This document shows, in pieces, positions 1 through 7,318 of a stretch of 64,000 nt of DNA; position 1 is the first letter of the stretch; each line of letters starts with the position of its first letter. The translations under genes were made by a program, and so were the position numbers. This stretch comes from Clostridia bacterium (GTDB taxonomy: Bacteria > Bacillota > Clostridia > Christensenellales > Borkfalkiaceae), in NCBI GenBank assembly GCA_017399185.1, contig JAFQEA010000003.1, forward strand, positions 62,001 to 126,000, in the 5' to 3' direction. Below the pieces are notes generated by a model. It saw nothing but the letters and a program-made list of their open reading frames with translations, made no database searches and was not told where the DNA came from.

Positions 1-427
1 CTAAAACCATACTGCCAACGTAATGCAGCTTTTCTTCGTCAAGCATATCAAGCAATGCTTTTTCGTGCTCGGCTTCCTGCTCGCGTATATGTATGCTTTC
101 AGGGACTTCTTCAGCAACAAGCTGGTATTTGGATTGGGCAACTTCTTCGCCGCGCTCCATTAATTTTACGGCAAAGGTAAACCCTAAAAGGCGGGCAATT
201 AAGACGTATTTTAAAATTTTGCCCTTTTGCGGCTTCATTTCAATGCCCGTGTAGCCCTTCCAGATTTCATAGTGGGCGTGTTCTTCGCTTGCCAAGCGCT
301 CAAGCGTTTTTTTGTTTTCTTCGCCCTTGGCAAACTTTGCTATCTTTTTATAGATGATACTTTCATTAAGCTCGTTTTGCTGCATTTTTTTGATTACAGC
401 AAGGGCTTCTTTTGACAGTTCCTTCAT
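1..427 (-). CDS. Ferritin-like/VIT1 (MbfA-type) membrane protein, 5' part only
   Basis: The minus strand is open from an ATG at 425-427 to the left edge (about 142 codons), with the ribosome-binding site AAGGAGC a few bases upstream. The visible part is a ferritin-like/rubrerythrin helical domain with E and EEHAH-type metal ligands (residues about 18-55, including SEEHAHYEIWKGYTG). A second acidic segment follows near residues 100-135 (EVPESIHIREQEAEHEKALL). In the family (rubrerythrin fused to a VIT1/CCC1 transporter, as in MbfA) the ferritin-like part oxidises iron and the C-terminal membrane part exports iron or manganese. The membrane half lies outside the window, so the fusion is inferred from the N-terminal sequence style. 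A stand-alone ferritin-like protein is the alternative. It is transcribed divergently from spoVT. Confidence 0.72.
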   Translation of the reverse strand, partial: MKELSKEALAVIKKMQQNELNESIIYKKIAKFAKGEENKKTLERLASEEHAHYEIWKGYTGIEMKPQKGKILKYVLIARLLGFTFAVKLMERGEEVAQSKYQLVAEEVPESIHIREQEAEHEKALLDMLDEEKLHYVGSMVL

Positions 428-586
428 AATGCTCCTTGGTTTCTATGTGTTGTTTGTTAGTCTATTTTATCACAGAAAACCTGCCTTGTCCACGCTTTTT
501 GCTTTAAAACTTGCTTTAACTTTGCTTTTATTGTCGGGGAACACTCAAAAACGCATAAAAGGCGGGCGGTTGCGCAAATTATTGGT

Positions 587-1117
587 ATGAAGGAAACAGG
601 TATCGTTAGAAGAATTGATGAGTTAGGTAGAGTTGTTATCCCTAAAGAAATCCGCAAGACCTTGCGCTTAAACCAGGGCGACCCATTGGAAATTTACACC
701 GAAAAGGAACAGCTTTTATTAAAAAAGTATTCGCCTATCGGCGCGCTTGATAATTTTGCCGACGCTTTAGCCCAAAGCCTGTATGAAGCAACGGCGTTTA
801 CAAGCCTTGTGTGTGATTTGGATATGGTTTTAGCTTCAAAGGGCGTTTGGTCGCGCGAGCTTGAAGGTAAAGCACTGTCACAAAAAGCCGTTGATAAAAT
901 CAGACAAAGGCGGGTTGAAGTTATAACTGACGTTAAAGACCATATCTGGCCCGTTGACGGCGAGCTTAAGGATATAAAATCACAGCTTATAATGCCGGTG
1001 AGCTCAAACGGCGATTTGGTTGGTGCAATCATTTTGCTTTCTAAAAATAGTGAAGTTGATGCAAAAACCCTGACCATTGCTTCCTTTGCGTGTGACTTTT
1101 TGTCAAAGCAGGCATGA
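587..1117 (+). CDS. spoVT: Stage V sporulation protein T, AbrB-like regulator
   Basis: At 176 residues it matches SpoVT length. Residues 1-50 are a swapped-hairpin AbrB DNA-binding domain (GIVRRIDELGRVVIPKEI). Residues 55-176 are a GAF-like sensor domain. In Bacillus, SpoVT tunes sigma-G-dependent genes in the forespore. The order spoVT, YabM-type flippase, YabN-type MazG matches the B. subtilis mfd-yabO region, which supports the symbol. Its TGA overlaps the next ATG in ATGA, so the two genes are translationally coupled. No good ribosome-binding site is visible. A GCATA at 553-557, 17 bases before CAAATT (575-580), vaguely resembles a forespore sigma site, but this is weak. Confidence 0.9.
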   Translation: MKETGIVRRIDELGRVVIPKEIRKTLRLNQGDPLEIYTEKEQLLLKKYSPIGALDNFADALAQSLYEATAFTSLVCDLDMVLASKGVWSRELEGKALSQKAVDKIRQRRVEVITDVKDHIWPVDGELKDIKSQLIMPVSSNGDLVGAIILLSKNSEVDAKTLTIASFACDFLSKQA

Positions 1118-2454
1118 GTAAGCTTTTAAAGGGCGCGGCTGTTTTGGCGGCGGCAACGCTTATAACTAAAATTTTAGGCGCGGTTTACAGGATACCGCTT
1201 GTTAAATATATCGGGGCGGAAGGAATAGGGATATACCAGATGGTGTTTCCCTTTTATCTTATGCTGTTAACCGTGTCGTCAAGCGGACTCCCGACGGCAA
1301 TATCCAAGCTGGTTGCAGAAGGGCGTATAAACAGCGTTGGTTTTAAAAAAGCGCTTACGTATTTCACGATTTTGGGCTTTTTTGCAAGTGCCGTGATGTT
1401 TTTGCTTGCAAAGCCTTTGGCTAAAATTCAGGGTAATGACTATCTTGTAAGGTGCTATCGCGCGCTTGCACCAGCTGTGATGTTTGTTGCAATAATCGCG
1501 CCGATTAGGGGATGCTTTCAGGGCTTTAAAATAATGCACCCAACGGCAATAAGCCAGGTTTTAGAGCAGGTTATAAAGGTTGCTTTTAGCCTTTTACTGA
1601 TTAAAACCCTTGCAAAAACGCCAGCGCATGGCGCTTTTCTTGCGTGCTTGTCCATTAGCTTAAGCGAGCTTCTTGCCGCACTGTTTTTAGGCTTGCTGTT
1701 TATTGCTAAAAAGCCGTTTAAAAATGGCAAAAGTGGGGCTATAAGCCCGTTAAACGATAATTTTGCGTTAAAAACAGGGCAATTTGGGGGCGTTAAGGAT
1801 ATATTAATGTTAAGTTTGCCGGTGATGCTTTGTTCTATTATGATGCCACTATCACGCGCGGTGGACGGCTTTTTGGTGGTAAGGCTATTAAGCCGTTATA
1901 CAAATAACGCGGTTAAGCTTTACGGGCTGTATTCGGGCGGGGTGGAATCAATAATCGCAGTTTCAACGGGGCTTGTTGCAACCCTTTCAACCGCCGCGCT
2001 ACCGATAATTGCAAACGGCAAAAACAGCGGTGCGGATAAAAGACTTATCGGTTATGCGTTTATATTTTCAAGCTTGGCGGCACTTTTCACTCTTTTATTT
2101 GGCGGATTTGCAATCGGGCTTTTGTTTGGCGGGCTTGACGGCTGGCAGCAATCAACCATGCGCTCGCTTTTACGTATGGCCTGCCCGACGATAATTGGTA
2201 TTTCGCTTATGCAGGCAACGACCACGGCACTTATAAGCAAGGATAAATTGTACTTCCCGACGCTTTCAATGCTTGTGGGGGTGCTAGTCAAAATCTGCGG
2301 CATACTTTTGCTTGTTAAAAATCCGCAGATTAATATTTACGGCAATGCGTTTTGCGATATTTTATGTTATTTTGTTGCAAGTTTTTTTAATTTAATATAT
2401 ATTATTAGTGAACAAAAACAACAAAAGGTTGGCGCGGTAAGGGCAAAGGCTTAA
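1114..2454 (+). CDS. SpoVB/YabM-type polysaccharide (MOP superfamily) flippase
   Basis: A 446-residue, very hydrophobic protein with about 12 to 14 predicted membrane helices. It opens with a typical SpoVB/MurJ-like start (GAAVLAAATLITKILGAVYR) and a following IGAEGIGIYQMVFPFY motif. Members move lipid-linked cell-wall or cortex precursors across the membrane; B. subtilis YabM is the positional counterpart. The start overlaps the spoVT stop by four bases. The loop near residues 205-222 contains a copy of the dispersed palindromic repeat (1729-1756), read as KSGAISPLND; this loop between helices could tolerate an insertion. Substrate specificity cannot be read from sequence. Confidence 0.85.
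   Translation: MSKLLKGAAVLAAATLITKILGAVYRIPLVKYIGAEGIGIYQMVFPFYLMLLTVSSSGLPTAISKLVAEGRINSVGFKKALTYFTILGFFASAVMFLLAKPLAKIQGNDYLVRCYRALAPAVMFVAIIAPIRGCFQGFKIMHPTAISQVLEQVIKVAFSLLLIKTLAKTPAHGAFLACLSISLSELLAALFLGLLFIAKKPFKNGKSGAISPLNDNFALKTGQFGGVKDILMLSLPVMLCSIMMPLSRAVDGFLVVRLLSRYTNNAVKLYGLYSGGVESIIAVSTGLVATLSTAALPIIANGKNSGADKRLIGYAFIFSSLAALFTLLFGGFAIGLLFGGLDGWQQSTMRSLLRMACPTIIGISLMQATTTALISKDKLYFPTLSMLVGVLVKICGILLLVKNPQINIYGNAFCDILCYFVASFFNLIYIISEQKQQKVGAVRAKA
1729..1756 (+). repeat. Dispersed palindromic repeat, copy inside the flippase gene
   Basis: Positions 1734-1753 are identical or nearly so to the intergenic copy at 20174-20193 (TGGGGCTATAAGCCCGTTAA). The family consensus is AAAAGT-N-GGSCTATARG followed by YCGRTTAT, a near-palindrome centred on CTATAG. 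This copy is in frame and adds no stop. Confidence 0.75.
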
Positions 2455-2475
2455 TACGCGGCGCAAGGTTTAGTT

Positions 2476-3834
2476 ATGAATTTATCTGTTATCGGATTAG
2501 GGCTTAATAAGGAAGATATCTCTTTAGGTGCTTATAACCATTTGAAAACCGCAAAAACGGTCGTTTTAAGGACTGAAAACACAGTTTCCTGCTCGGCACT
2601 TAAGGATTGGGGAATTGATTACGTTGCCCTTGATTACGTTTATCAAAAATCCAAAAACTTTGACAGCTTAACCAAGAATATCTGTGCGGAAATTAACAAA
2701 ATGCTAAAGCTTGGTGACGTTTGCTACGTTGTTGACGGCGCTGTGTCAGAAGATATCTGCGCGGCAAGGCTTTTAAAGCGCCACAAAAAGGCTGTTGTGT
2801 TTGAAGGCGTTTCAAAAGCGGCGGCTGCAATCTCACGCATGGGACTTTGCGGTCAGGGCTATACTGCCGCTTCAGCCTACCAACTTGACGGGTTTGATAA
2901 GTTTACGTTGCCACTTGTCGTGTATGATTTAGACTCACAAATCATGGCGTCAGAGTGGAAGTTAAAATTATCGTCACTCATCGGTGAAGAAGCAAAAGTC
3001 GGCCTATATGTCGATAATCGCTTAAAATACGTTAATATGTATGAGATTGACAGCTTTAAAAATTATGATTATTCAACCGTTTTGGTTGTGCCCGATATCC
3101 CATTAAAGGACAGACAGCGCTTTGACTTTAAGGACCTTGTTAATATCGTTGAAATCCTGCGCGGTGACAACGGCTGCCCGTGGGATAGGGTTCAGACGCG
3201 TGAAAGCTTAAAAAAGACCTTGATTGAAGAAGCATATGAATTAGTTGACGCGGTAAACAAGGCTGACGAAGATAAAATTTGTGAAGAAACAGGCGATTTA
3301 CTGCTACAAGGTGCGTTTTATATTGCACTATCAAAGGAGCAAGGCTTTTATGACGGCAACGACGTTTTAAGCGGTATTTGCACCAAGCTTATTTTAAGAC
3401 ACAGCCACGTCTTCGGCGGTGATAAAGCTAAAAACGCGGATGAAGCTTTAACAATCTGGAACAAAAACAAGCAGGTTGAAAAGCATTTGGAAGACCCTGC
3501 AAAATACGTGGGTGACGTACCAAAAAGCTTGCCAGCACTCCTTCGCGCAGAAAAGACCTTAAAGCGCATAAAGGGCTTTGATAAGAGCTTAAACGATAAA
3601 GCCGTTCTGGTTGAAAAAATCACTAAAGTTATTAAGGATATTGAAGGCGGCTGCGATAAGGAAAGCTATAAAAAGCTTTTAATTTACGTAGTCAATCTAT
3701 TAAGCGTTGAAGATATCTGTGCTGAAGATTTAGCAATCGACGCCACAGACGAGCTTATTTTGTTCTTTGCAAATCTGATTGAAACTGTTGGGGCAGAAGC
3801 TTTAAAAAATAAAGGACAAATGAGCGACTATTAA
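2476..3834 (+). CDS. mazG: YabN-type two-domain MazG nucleotide pyrophosphohydrolase
   Basis: 452 residues. Residues 1-215 resemble the tetrapyrrole (SAM) methylase fold. The usual glycine/proline-rich SAM loop (GLGPGD) is changed to GLGLNKED and later signatures are weak, so this half is probably catalytically dead. Residues 220-345 are the MazG all-alpha NTP pyrophosphohydrolase domain: GDNGCPWDRVQTRESLKK, then the metal-binding EEAYELVDAV and EETGDLLLQ helices. A weaker second MazG-like segment (residues about 370-440) fills the C-terminus. The family hydrolyses non-canonical or excess NTPs to NMP and PPi. It sits 21 bases after the flippase gene in a spoVT-led operon. A repeat copy lies at 2994-3020 within the linker of the N-terminal half. 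Confidence 0.88.
   Translation: MNLSVIGLGLNKEDISLGAYNHLKTAKTVVLRTENTVSCSALKDWGIDYVALDYVYQKSKNFDSLTKNICAEINKMLKLGDVCYVVDGAVSEDICAARLLKRHKKAVVFEGVSKAAAAISRMGLCGQGYTAASAYQLDGFDKFTLPLVVYDLDSQIMASEWKLKLSSLIGEEAKVGLYVDNRLKYVNMYEIDSFKNYDYSTVLVVPDIPLKDRQRFDFKDLVNIVEILRGDNGCPWDRVQTRESLKKTLIEEAYELVDAVNKADEDKICEETGDLLLQGAFYIALSKEQGFYDGNDVLSGICTKLILRHSHVFGGDKAKNADEALTIWNKNKQVEKHLEDPAKYVGDVPKSLPALLRAEKTLKRIKGFDKSLNDKAVLVEKITKVIKDIEGGCDKESYKKLLIYVVNLLSVEDICAEDLAIDATDELILFFANLIETVGAEALKNKGQMSDY
2994..3020 (+). repeat. Dispersed palindromic repeat, copy inside mazG
   Basis: AAAAGTCGGCCTATATGTCG followed by ATAATCG matches the family consensus except at a few positions. It is read in frame as KVGLYVDNR in the region joining the methylase-like and MazG domains. 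Confidence 0.6.
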
Positions 3835-3835
3835 A

Positions 3836-4780
3836 ATGGCGATGAAGATAAAAAGTGTGGATATAGGTCGATTATCGACCAAAAACAATATATTTTTAGC
3901 GCCGCTTGCAGGGTTTACCGACTTTAGCTTGCGCTCAATTTGTTATGATTTGGGTGCAGGGCTTTGCTTTACCGAAATGGTATCTGCAAAGGGGCTTACG
4001 TACAACAACCAAAACACAAAGGAACTACTTCTCACCGCCGATAACGAGTACATAAAGGCCGTTCAGCTTTTCGGGTCAGAGCCCGATATTTTGCGCCGTG
4101 CGTGTGAAAGCCGTGACCTTGAAAAGTTTGATATAATTGATATCAATATGGGCTGTCCCGTTCCGAAGGTTTTTAATAACGGCGAAGGCTCAAAGCTTTT
4201 AGACAATATTCCGCTTGCCCAAAGTATCGTTAAAGAATGCGTTAAAAGCGGAAAAACAATTACGGTTAAAATGCGCCTTGGTACTCAAAGGCCAAGCTTT
4301 GCCGCGCTTGATTTAGCAAAGGCGGTTGAGCAAGCCGGCGCAAGCATGGTGACCGTTCACGGCAGGTACCGTGACGATTATTATCGCGGCGAAATCGATT
4401 ACGATAAAATTGCCCAAATAAAGGGTGCGCTTAAAATACCCGTTATTGCAAACGGAAACGTATTCAGCGTAAAAGACGCGGAGCTTTGTCTTGATAAAAC
4501 GGGGGCTGACGGGGTTATGCTTGCCCGCGGTGCGCTGTCAAAGCCGTGGCTGTTTTCAGAGATACAGGGTATCCCCGTTGAAAACAAAAAAGAAGTCATT
4601 AACAGGCATATAGACCTACTTTTGACCAAATATAGCGACCAAAGGGTGGCTGTTATTTTGCGTAAGCAGATGGCACTTTACGTTCTCGGTCAGCGCGATG
4701 CCAAAAAGTATAAGCAGCAGGCGTTTGAAGCAACAAGCACCAAAGAGCTTAAACAAATTATAAATAATCTTGTTTTGTAA
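3836..4780 (+). CDS. dus: tRNA-dihydrouridine synthase
   Basis: 314 residues, the usual Dus length. The FMN-binding TIM barrel starts with IFLAPLAGFTDFSLR (residues 19-33). The signature DINMGCPVPKVFNNGEGSKL at about residues 102-121 holds the catalytic cysteine. VTVHGRYRDDYYRGEIDY and IANGNVFSVKDAE supply the phosphate-binding parts. The enzyme reduces uridines of the tRNA D-loop using NADPH and FMN. The ATG is one base after the mazG stop; a second ATG two codons on (3842) is equally possible. The first 15 codons contain a repeat copy (3851-3878), so the N-terminal peptide before the barrel may be repeat-derived. Confidence 0.92.
   Translation: MAMKIKSVDIGRLSTKNNIFLAPLAGFTDFSLRSICYDLGAGLCFTEMVSAKGLTYNNQNTKELLLTADNEYIKAVQLFGSEPDILRRACESRDLEKFDIIDINMGCPVPKVFNNGEGSKLLDNIPLAQSIVKECVKSGKTITVKMRLGTQRPSFAALDLAKAVEQAGASMVTVHGRYRDDYYRGEIDYDKIAQIKGALKIPVIANGNVFSVKDAELCLDKTGADGVMLARGALSKPWLFSEIQGIPVENKKEVINRHIDLLLTKYSDQRVAVILRKQMALYVLGQRDAKKYKQQAFEATSTKELKQIINNLVL
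3851..3878 (+). repeat. Dispersed palindromic repeat, copy at the 5' end of dus
   Basis: AAAAGTGTGGATATAGGTCG followed by ATTATCGACC; it differs from the consensus mainly at GGC to GGA. It encodes KSVDIGRLSTK just ahead of the first barrel strand. Confidence 0.6.
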
Positions 4781-4813
4781 CAAGTGATATTTTAAATTCA
4801 TACTATATACGGT

Positions 4814-5464
4814 ATGAAAGACGCATTAAAGATTGGTTATTTTTGCACGGGCGAGCAGCTTGACAGCCTGACGCATTTAAACGCAGACCTTATTTTGGTT
4901 TCAAGCAAGGTGTTTCCGCCAATTTTTTATAAAAGGGAATTATCGGGTGCGGATGAAAACGTTTACCGTATGGGTAAGTTCGCGCGTAAGTTTAATTGCC
5001 CCGTGATTATCGCGGTAAAGTCAGATAACTTTGGGATTACGCGCCGTAGCGCCGCCGTGTTTCAAGGCGGAACGCTTTTAGCCGTTGTTGACGCGGTAAC
5101 GCCCTTTGATAAAAGCGAAGCCCCGTCTTTTGGGTACAGCGTTATAAAAACTGCGATAGGTAAAATCGGTATTGCGCTTTCAAAAGACATTGCCGATACC
5201 GACTGCTTAAAAGCGCTCACGCTTTGCAAAAGTGAGCTGATAATCGACCCATACGCGGACATTTATGATTTCAGCCTGTCAAATTTAGTGCCAACGGTAA
5301 GTTATATTACGGGCTTGCCGTGCGTTGCCTTGGGGGATGGTAAATGCGTTTCAGCATCGTCTTCAGGCAAGCTTATATATTGTTCAAAAAAGGAAAGCGG
5401 CGTTTTTATCCTGCCCACAAAAAAGGTGATGCGCCAAAAAATAATAAATACGTACAGTAACTGA
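4814..5464 (+). CDS. Degenerate carbon-nitrogen hydrolase (nitrilase)-like protein
   Basis: 216 residues, shorter than the ~270 of active nitrilase-family enzymes. The layout is recognisable: an N-terminal strand with DLILVSSKVFPP, a middle segment ARKFNCPVIIAVKSD, then IGKIGIALSKDIADTDCLKA followed by SELIIDPYA. The last part aligns by eye with the family segment that carries the catalytic cysteine (typically GVLICYD), but here the position reads ALSKD, so the nucleophile is missing. A structural or regulatory role is therefore more likely than amidase activity. Upstream bases give no strong ribosome-binding site. It lies between dus and trmL on the same strand. The family call is by pattern only. 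Confidence 0.5.
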   Translation: MKDALKIGYFCTGEQLDSLTHLNADLILVSSKVFPPIFYKRELSGADENVYRMGKFARKFNCPVIIAVKSDNFGITRRSAAVFQGGTLLAVVDAVTPFDKSEAPSFGYSVIKTAIGKIGIALSKDIADTDCLKALTLCKSELIIDPYADIYDFSLSNLVPTVSYITGLPCVALGDGKCVSASSSGKLIYCSKKESGVFILPTKKVMRQKIINTYSN

Positions 5465-5478
5465 CAAAGGATAGTTTT

Positions 5479-5973
5479 ATGAAATTCAATATCGTTTTGG
5501 TTGAGCCTGAAATCCCACAAAACACAGGCAATATCGCAAGGACGTGCTCGGCAACGGGCTCAACGCTACACCTGGTGCGCCCACTTGGTTTTGAAGTGAC
5601 CGATAAACAGTTAAAGCGCGCAGGGCTTGACTATTGGCACTTGCTTGACATAAGGTATTACGACAGCATTGAAGAAGTTTTACAATTTTTCACGGGCGAT
5701 AATTTTTACTTTATGTCAACGAAGGGCAAGAAGGTTTATTCGGATGCAAGGTTTAAGGACGGCGACTATCTTGTTTTCGGCAAGGAAACGCACGGGCTTA
5801 ACGAGCTTTTATTGGAAAAATATTACGAGCAGACCTTAAGGATACCTATGATTGGCGAAGCGCGTTCGCTTAATTTATCAAATTCTGTTGCGCTTACCGT
5901 GTACGAAGCAATCCGTCAGAACGGTTTTGAAAATTTATTGACCGAAGGCCACTTAACAGGGCGTAAATGTTAA
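5479..5973 (+). CDS. trmL: tRNA (cytidine/uridine-34 2'-O)-methyltransferase TrmL
   Basis: 164 residues of the SPOUT superfamily. It starts with FNIVLVEPEIPQNTGNIART (motif 1). Next comes LHLVRPLGFEVTDKQLKRAG, then the knot-forming C-terminal motifs LVFGKETHGL and IPMIGEARSLNLSNSVA. TrmL methylates the wobble base of tRNA-Leu isoacceptors with SAM. The start follows an AAAGGA site 8 bases upstream. It is the last gene of the rightward run and ends just before a hairpin terminator. Confidence 0.93.
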   Translation: MKFNIVLVEPEIPQNTGNIARTCSATGSTLHLVRPLGFEVTDKQLKRAGLDYWHLLDIRYYDSIEEVLQFFTGDNFYFMSTKGKKVYSDARFKDGDYLVFGKETHGLNELLLEKYYEQTLRIPMIGEARSLNLSNSVALTVYEAIRQNGFENLLTEGHLTGRKC

Positions 5974-5988
5974 TTTAAAATAAAACTT

Positions 5989-6015
5989 AAAGGTATAGCA
6001 AATGCTATACCTTTT
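5989..6015 (+). terminator. Rho-independent terminator after trmL
   Basis: AAAGGTATAGCA, two-base loop AA, TGCTATACCTTT, then a T-run. The stem is perfect over 12 bp. It also separates the convergent gerAC gene, whose stop lies at 6017. Confidence 0.85.
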
Positions 6016-6016
6016 T

Positions 6017-7318
6017 TTAGTCTTTGGATGAAACCTTTATATCAACCTGCGGAACAAAGCTTGTTAGCGGTAGATTTTTAAGGTCGTTAAATTGTTTGTT
6101 GTAATGGCGGTAGGTAAGCTCCCTTACGTCAAACAAATCAACGCCCTTTCTATAGGCGCGCAAGGTCATGTCGGTAAGGGTTTTAGTCAGTTCCTTTTCA
6201 AGTGCTGCGCAGTATTCCCTTGGTACGGTTGCTTGCCTACCTAAAGATTCGCCGCTTATGTCCTTTGTGGAATCGCTAAAGCGCACGTTGATTTTAAGCT
6301 CAAGCTTAATGGTTGGCTTTACGGCATAGTCAAGTTTTATTTTTTTGCGCGTGCCGAAAACTTCAAGCATAACGATGGTGTCGCCAACCTGGGATTTAAG
6401 CAAAATCTGGTCGGAAGGCGAATTTAACAGATTATAGCAAACGGTTTCTTCAGGGGTTAAGTAATCAACCAGATATCCATTGGAAAACAGTGCCGTATAC
6501 GCCGCGTCAAACACCACGTTTTCCTTTTTTTGACTACTGCCGCTGCTACTGTCGCTTCCGCCTTCCCCGCTTGAAAGATTGGAAGCGGCAGCGTTGTCGT
6601 TAAGGCTTAAAAGTGGGGCTATAGGTCGATTATCGGGCTGTTTTTTAGCTAAAAGCAAGGTTTTATCGTCAAATAAGTCAGACGTTTTACCCGCCCCGCC
6701 CGATTCCTGACCTTCGATAGAGCCTTTAACTATCCTTATAATTGGCATATATCCCCAGTTACCCCTGCCGTGGTTTAAAAGGGCAAAGTTTTTTACGTTG
6801 ATGTCTGCAACGGTTGAAAGTGTGCGGTCGTTTTTTAATAAAATCTTTTGGATGGCAAAGGATGAAATCGCGTCAAGCGGGGTTACGGCGGTTAAAACGT
6901 CCTTTGCGGAAGTTTGGCTAAAGGCAAGCATTGCAGAGTTTTGTATCTTTTCTGACGAAAGCAGGTTATCCGTTAGCGTTGTGATATCGTGCGTTAATAA
7001 ATCCTTACCTAAAATAATAAGGTTACAAAAGGCAAGCTTGGGGTGCCAGCCCGTTTGTGTGCCTAAAAGCTCAACGGCGTCCATAACGGTTTTACCCTTT
7101 GCTGAAATTATAGTGTCGTTATTGTTTGAAGTCTGCTGTGTGGCTTGAGGAAGCCCTATCTGTGCGCTTACTTCAAAGCCGTCTTGGGTTTTATCAATAC
7201 CCATTGCAACAACGATTGCAGTGTCTTCAATGTCGATAAGGGCAAAGTCGGACGAAAAGTATAAAACTGCAAGTATAACGCACAAAGCGATTATACTTTT
7301 ATGCCTTAAGTGGTGCAT
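6017..7318 (-). CDS. gerAC: Spore germination protein GerAC family
   Basis: Third gene of the germinant-receptor operon; 433 residues from an ATG at 7318 preceded by AAGGGGG. A longer reading from 7369 has no such site. Residues 5-25 form one hydrophobic segment, followed by IEDTAIVVAMGIDKTQDGFE, the typical GerAC opening. In most GerAC proteins a lipobox cysteine sits just before this motif; here the position reads FSSDFALID, so the protein is probably held by an uncleaved helix rather than by lipid. The middle (about residues 220-285) carries a low-complexity Ser/Gly-rich linker and a repeat copy (6609-6636). The C-terminal domain (about 290-433) is conserved in style (TPEETVCYNLL, VPQVDIKVSSKD). 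Confidence 0.85.
   Translation of the reverse strand: MHHLRHKSIIALCVILAVLYFSSDFALIDIEDTAIVVAMGIDKTQDGFEVSAQIGLPQATQQTSNNNDTIISAKGKTVMDAVELLGTQTGWHPKLAFCNLIILGKDLLTHDITTLTDNLLSSEKIQNSAMLAFSQTSAKDVLTAVTPLDAISSFAIQKILLKNDRTLSTVADINVKNFALLNHGRGNWGYMPIIRIVKGSIEGQESGGAGKTSDLFDDKTLLLAKKQPDNRPIAPLLSLNDNAAASNLSSGEGGSDSSSGSSQKKENVVFDAAYTALFSNGYLVDYLTPEETVCYNLLNSPSDQILLKSQVGDTIVMLEVFGTRKKIKLDYAVKPTIKLELKINVRFSDSTKDISGESLGRQATVPREYCAALEKELTKTLTDMTLRAYRKGVDLFDVRELTYRHYNKQFNDLKNLPLTSFVPQVDIKVSSKD
6609..6636 (+). repeat. Dispersed palindromic repeat, copy inside gerAC
   Basis: The 25 bases from 6609 are identical to the intergenic copy at 39216-39240 (AAAAGTGGGGCTATAGGTCG, ATTAT). In the gerAC frame (opposite strand) it reads DNRPIAPLLS, in a variable Ser-rich linker. 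Confidence 0.8.

Noticed and set aside
227..590. Two plus-strand frames near the left edge
   Set aside because: They lie antisense to the ferritin-like gene or run through the intergenic region; the minus-strand frame has the ribosome-binding site and domain motifs.
4605..4632. Repeat-like sequence in dus (minus strand)
   Set aside because: It resembles the dispersed repeat but has several mismatches in the core, and the residues INRHIDLLL fit the native protein.
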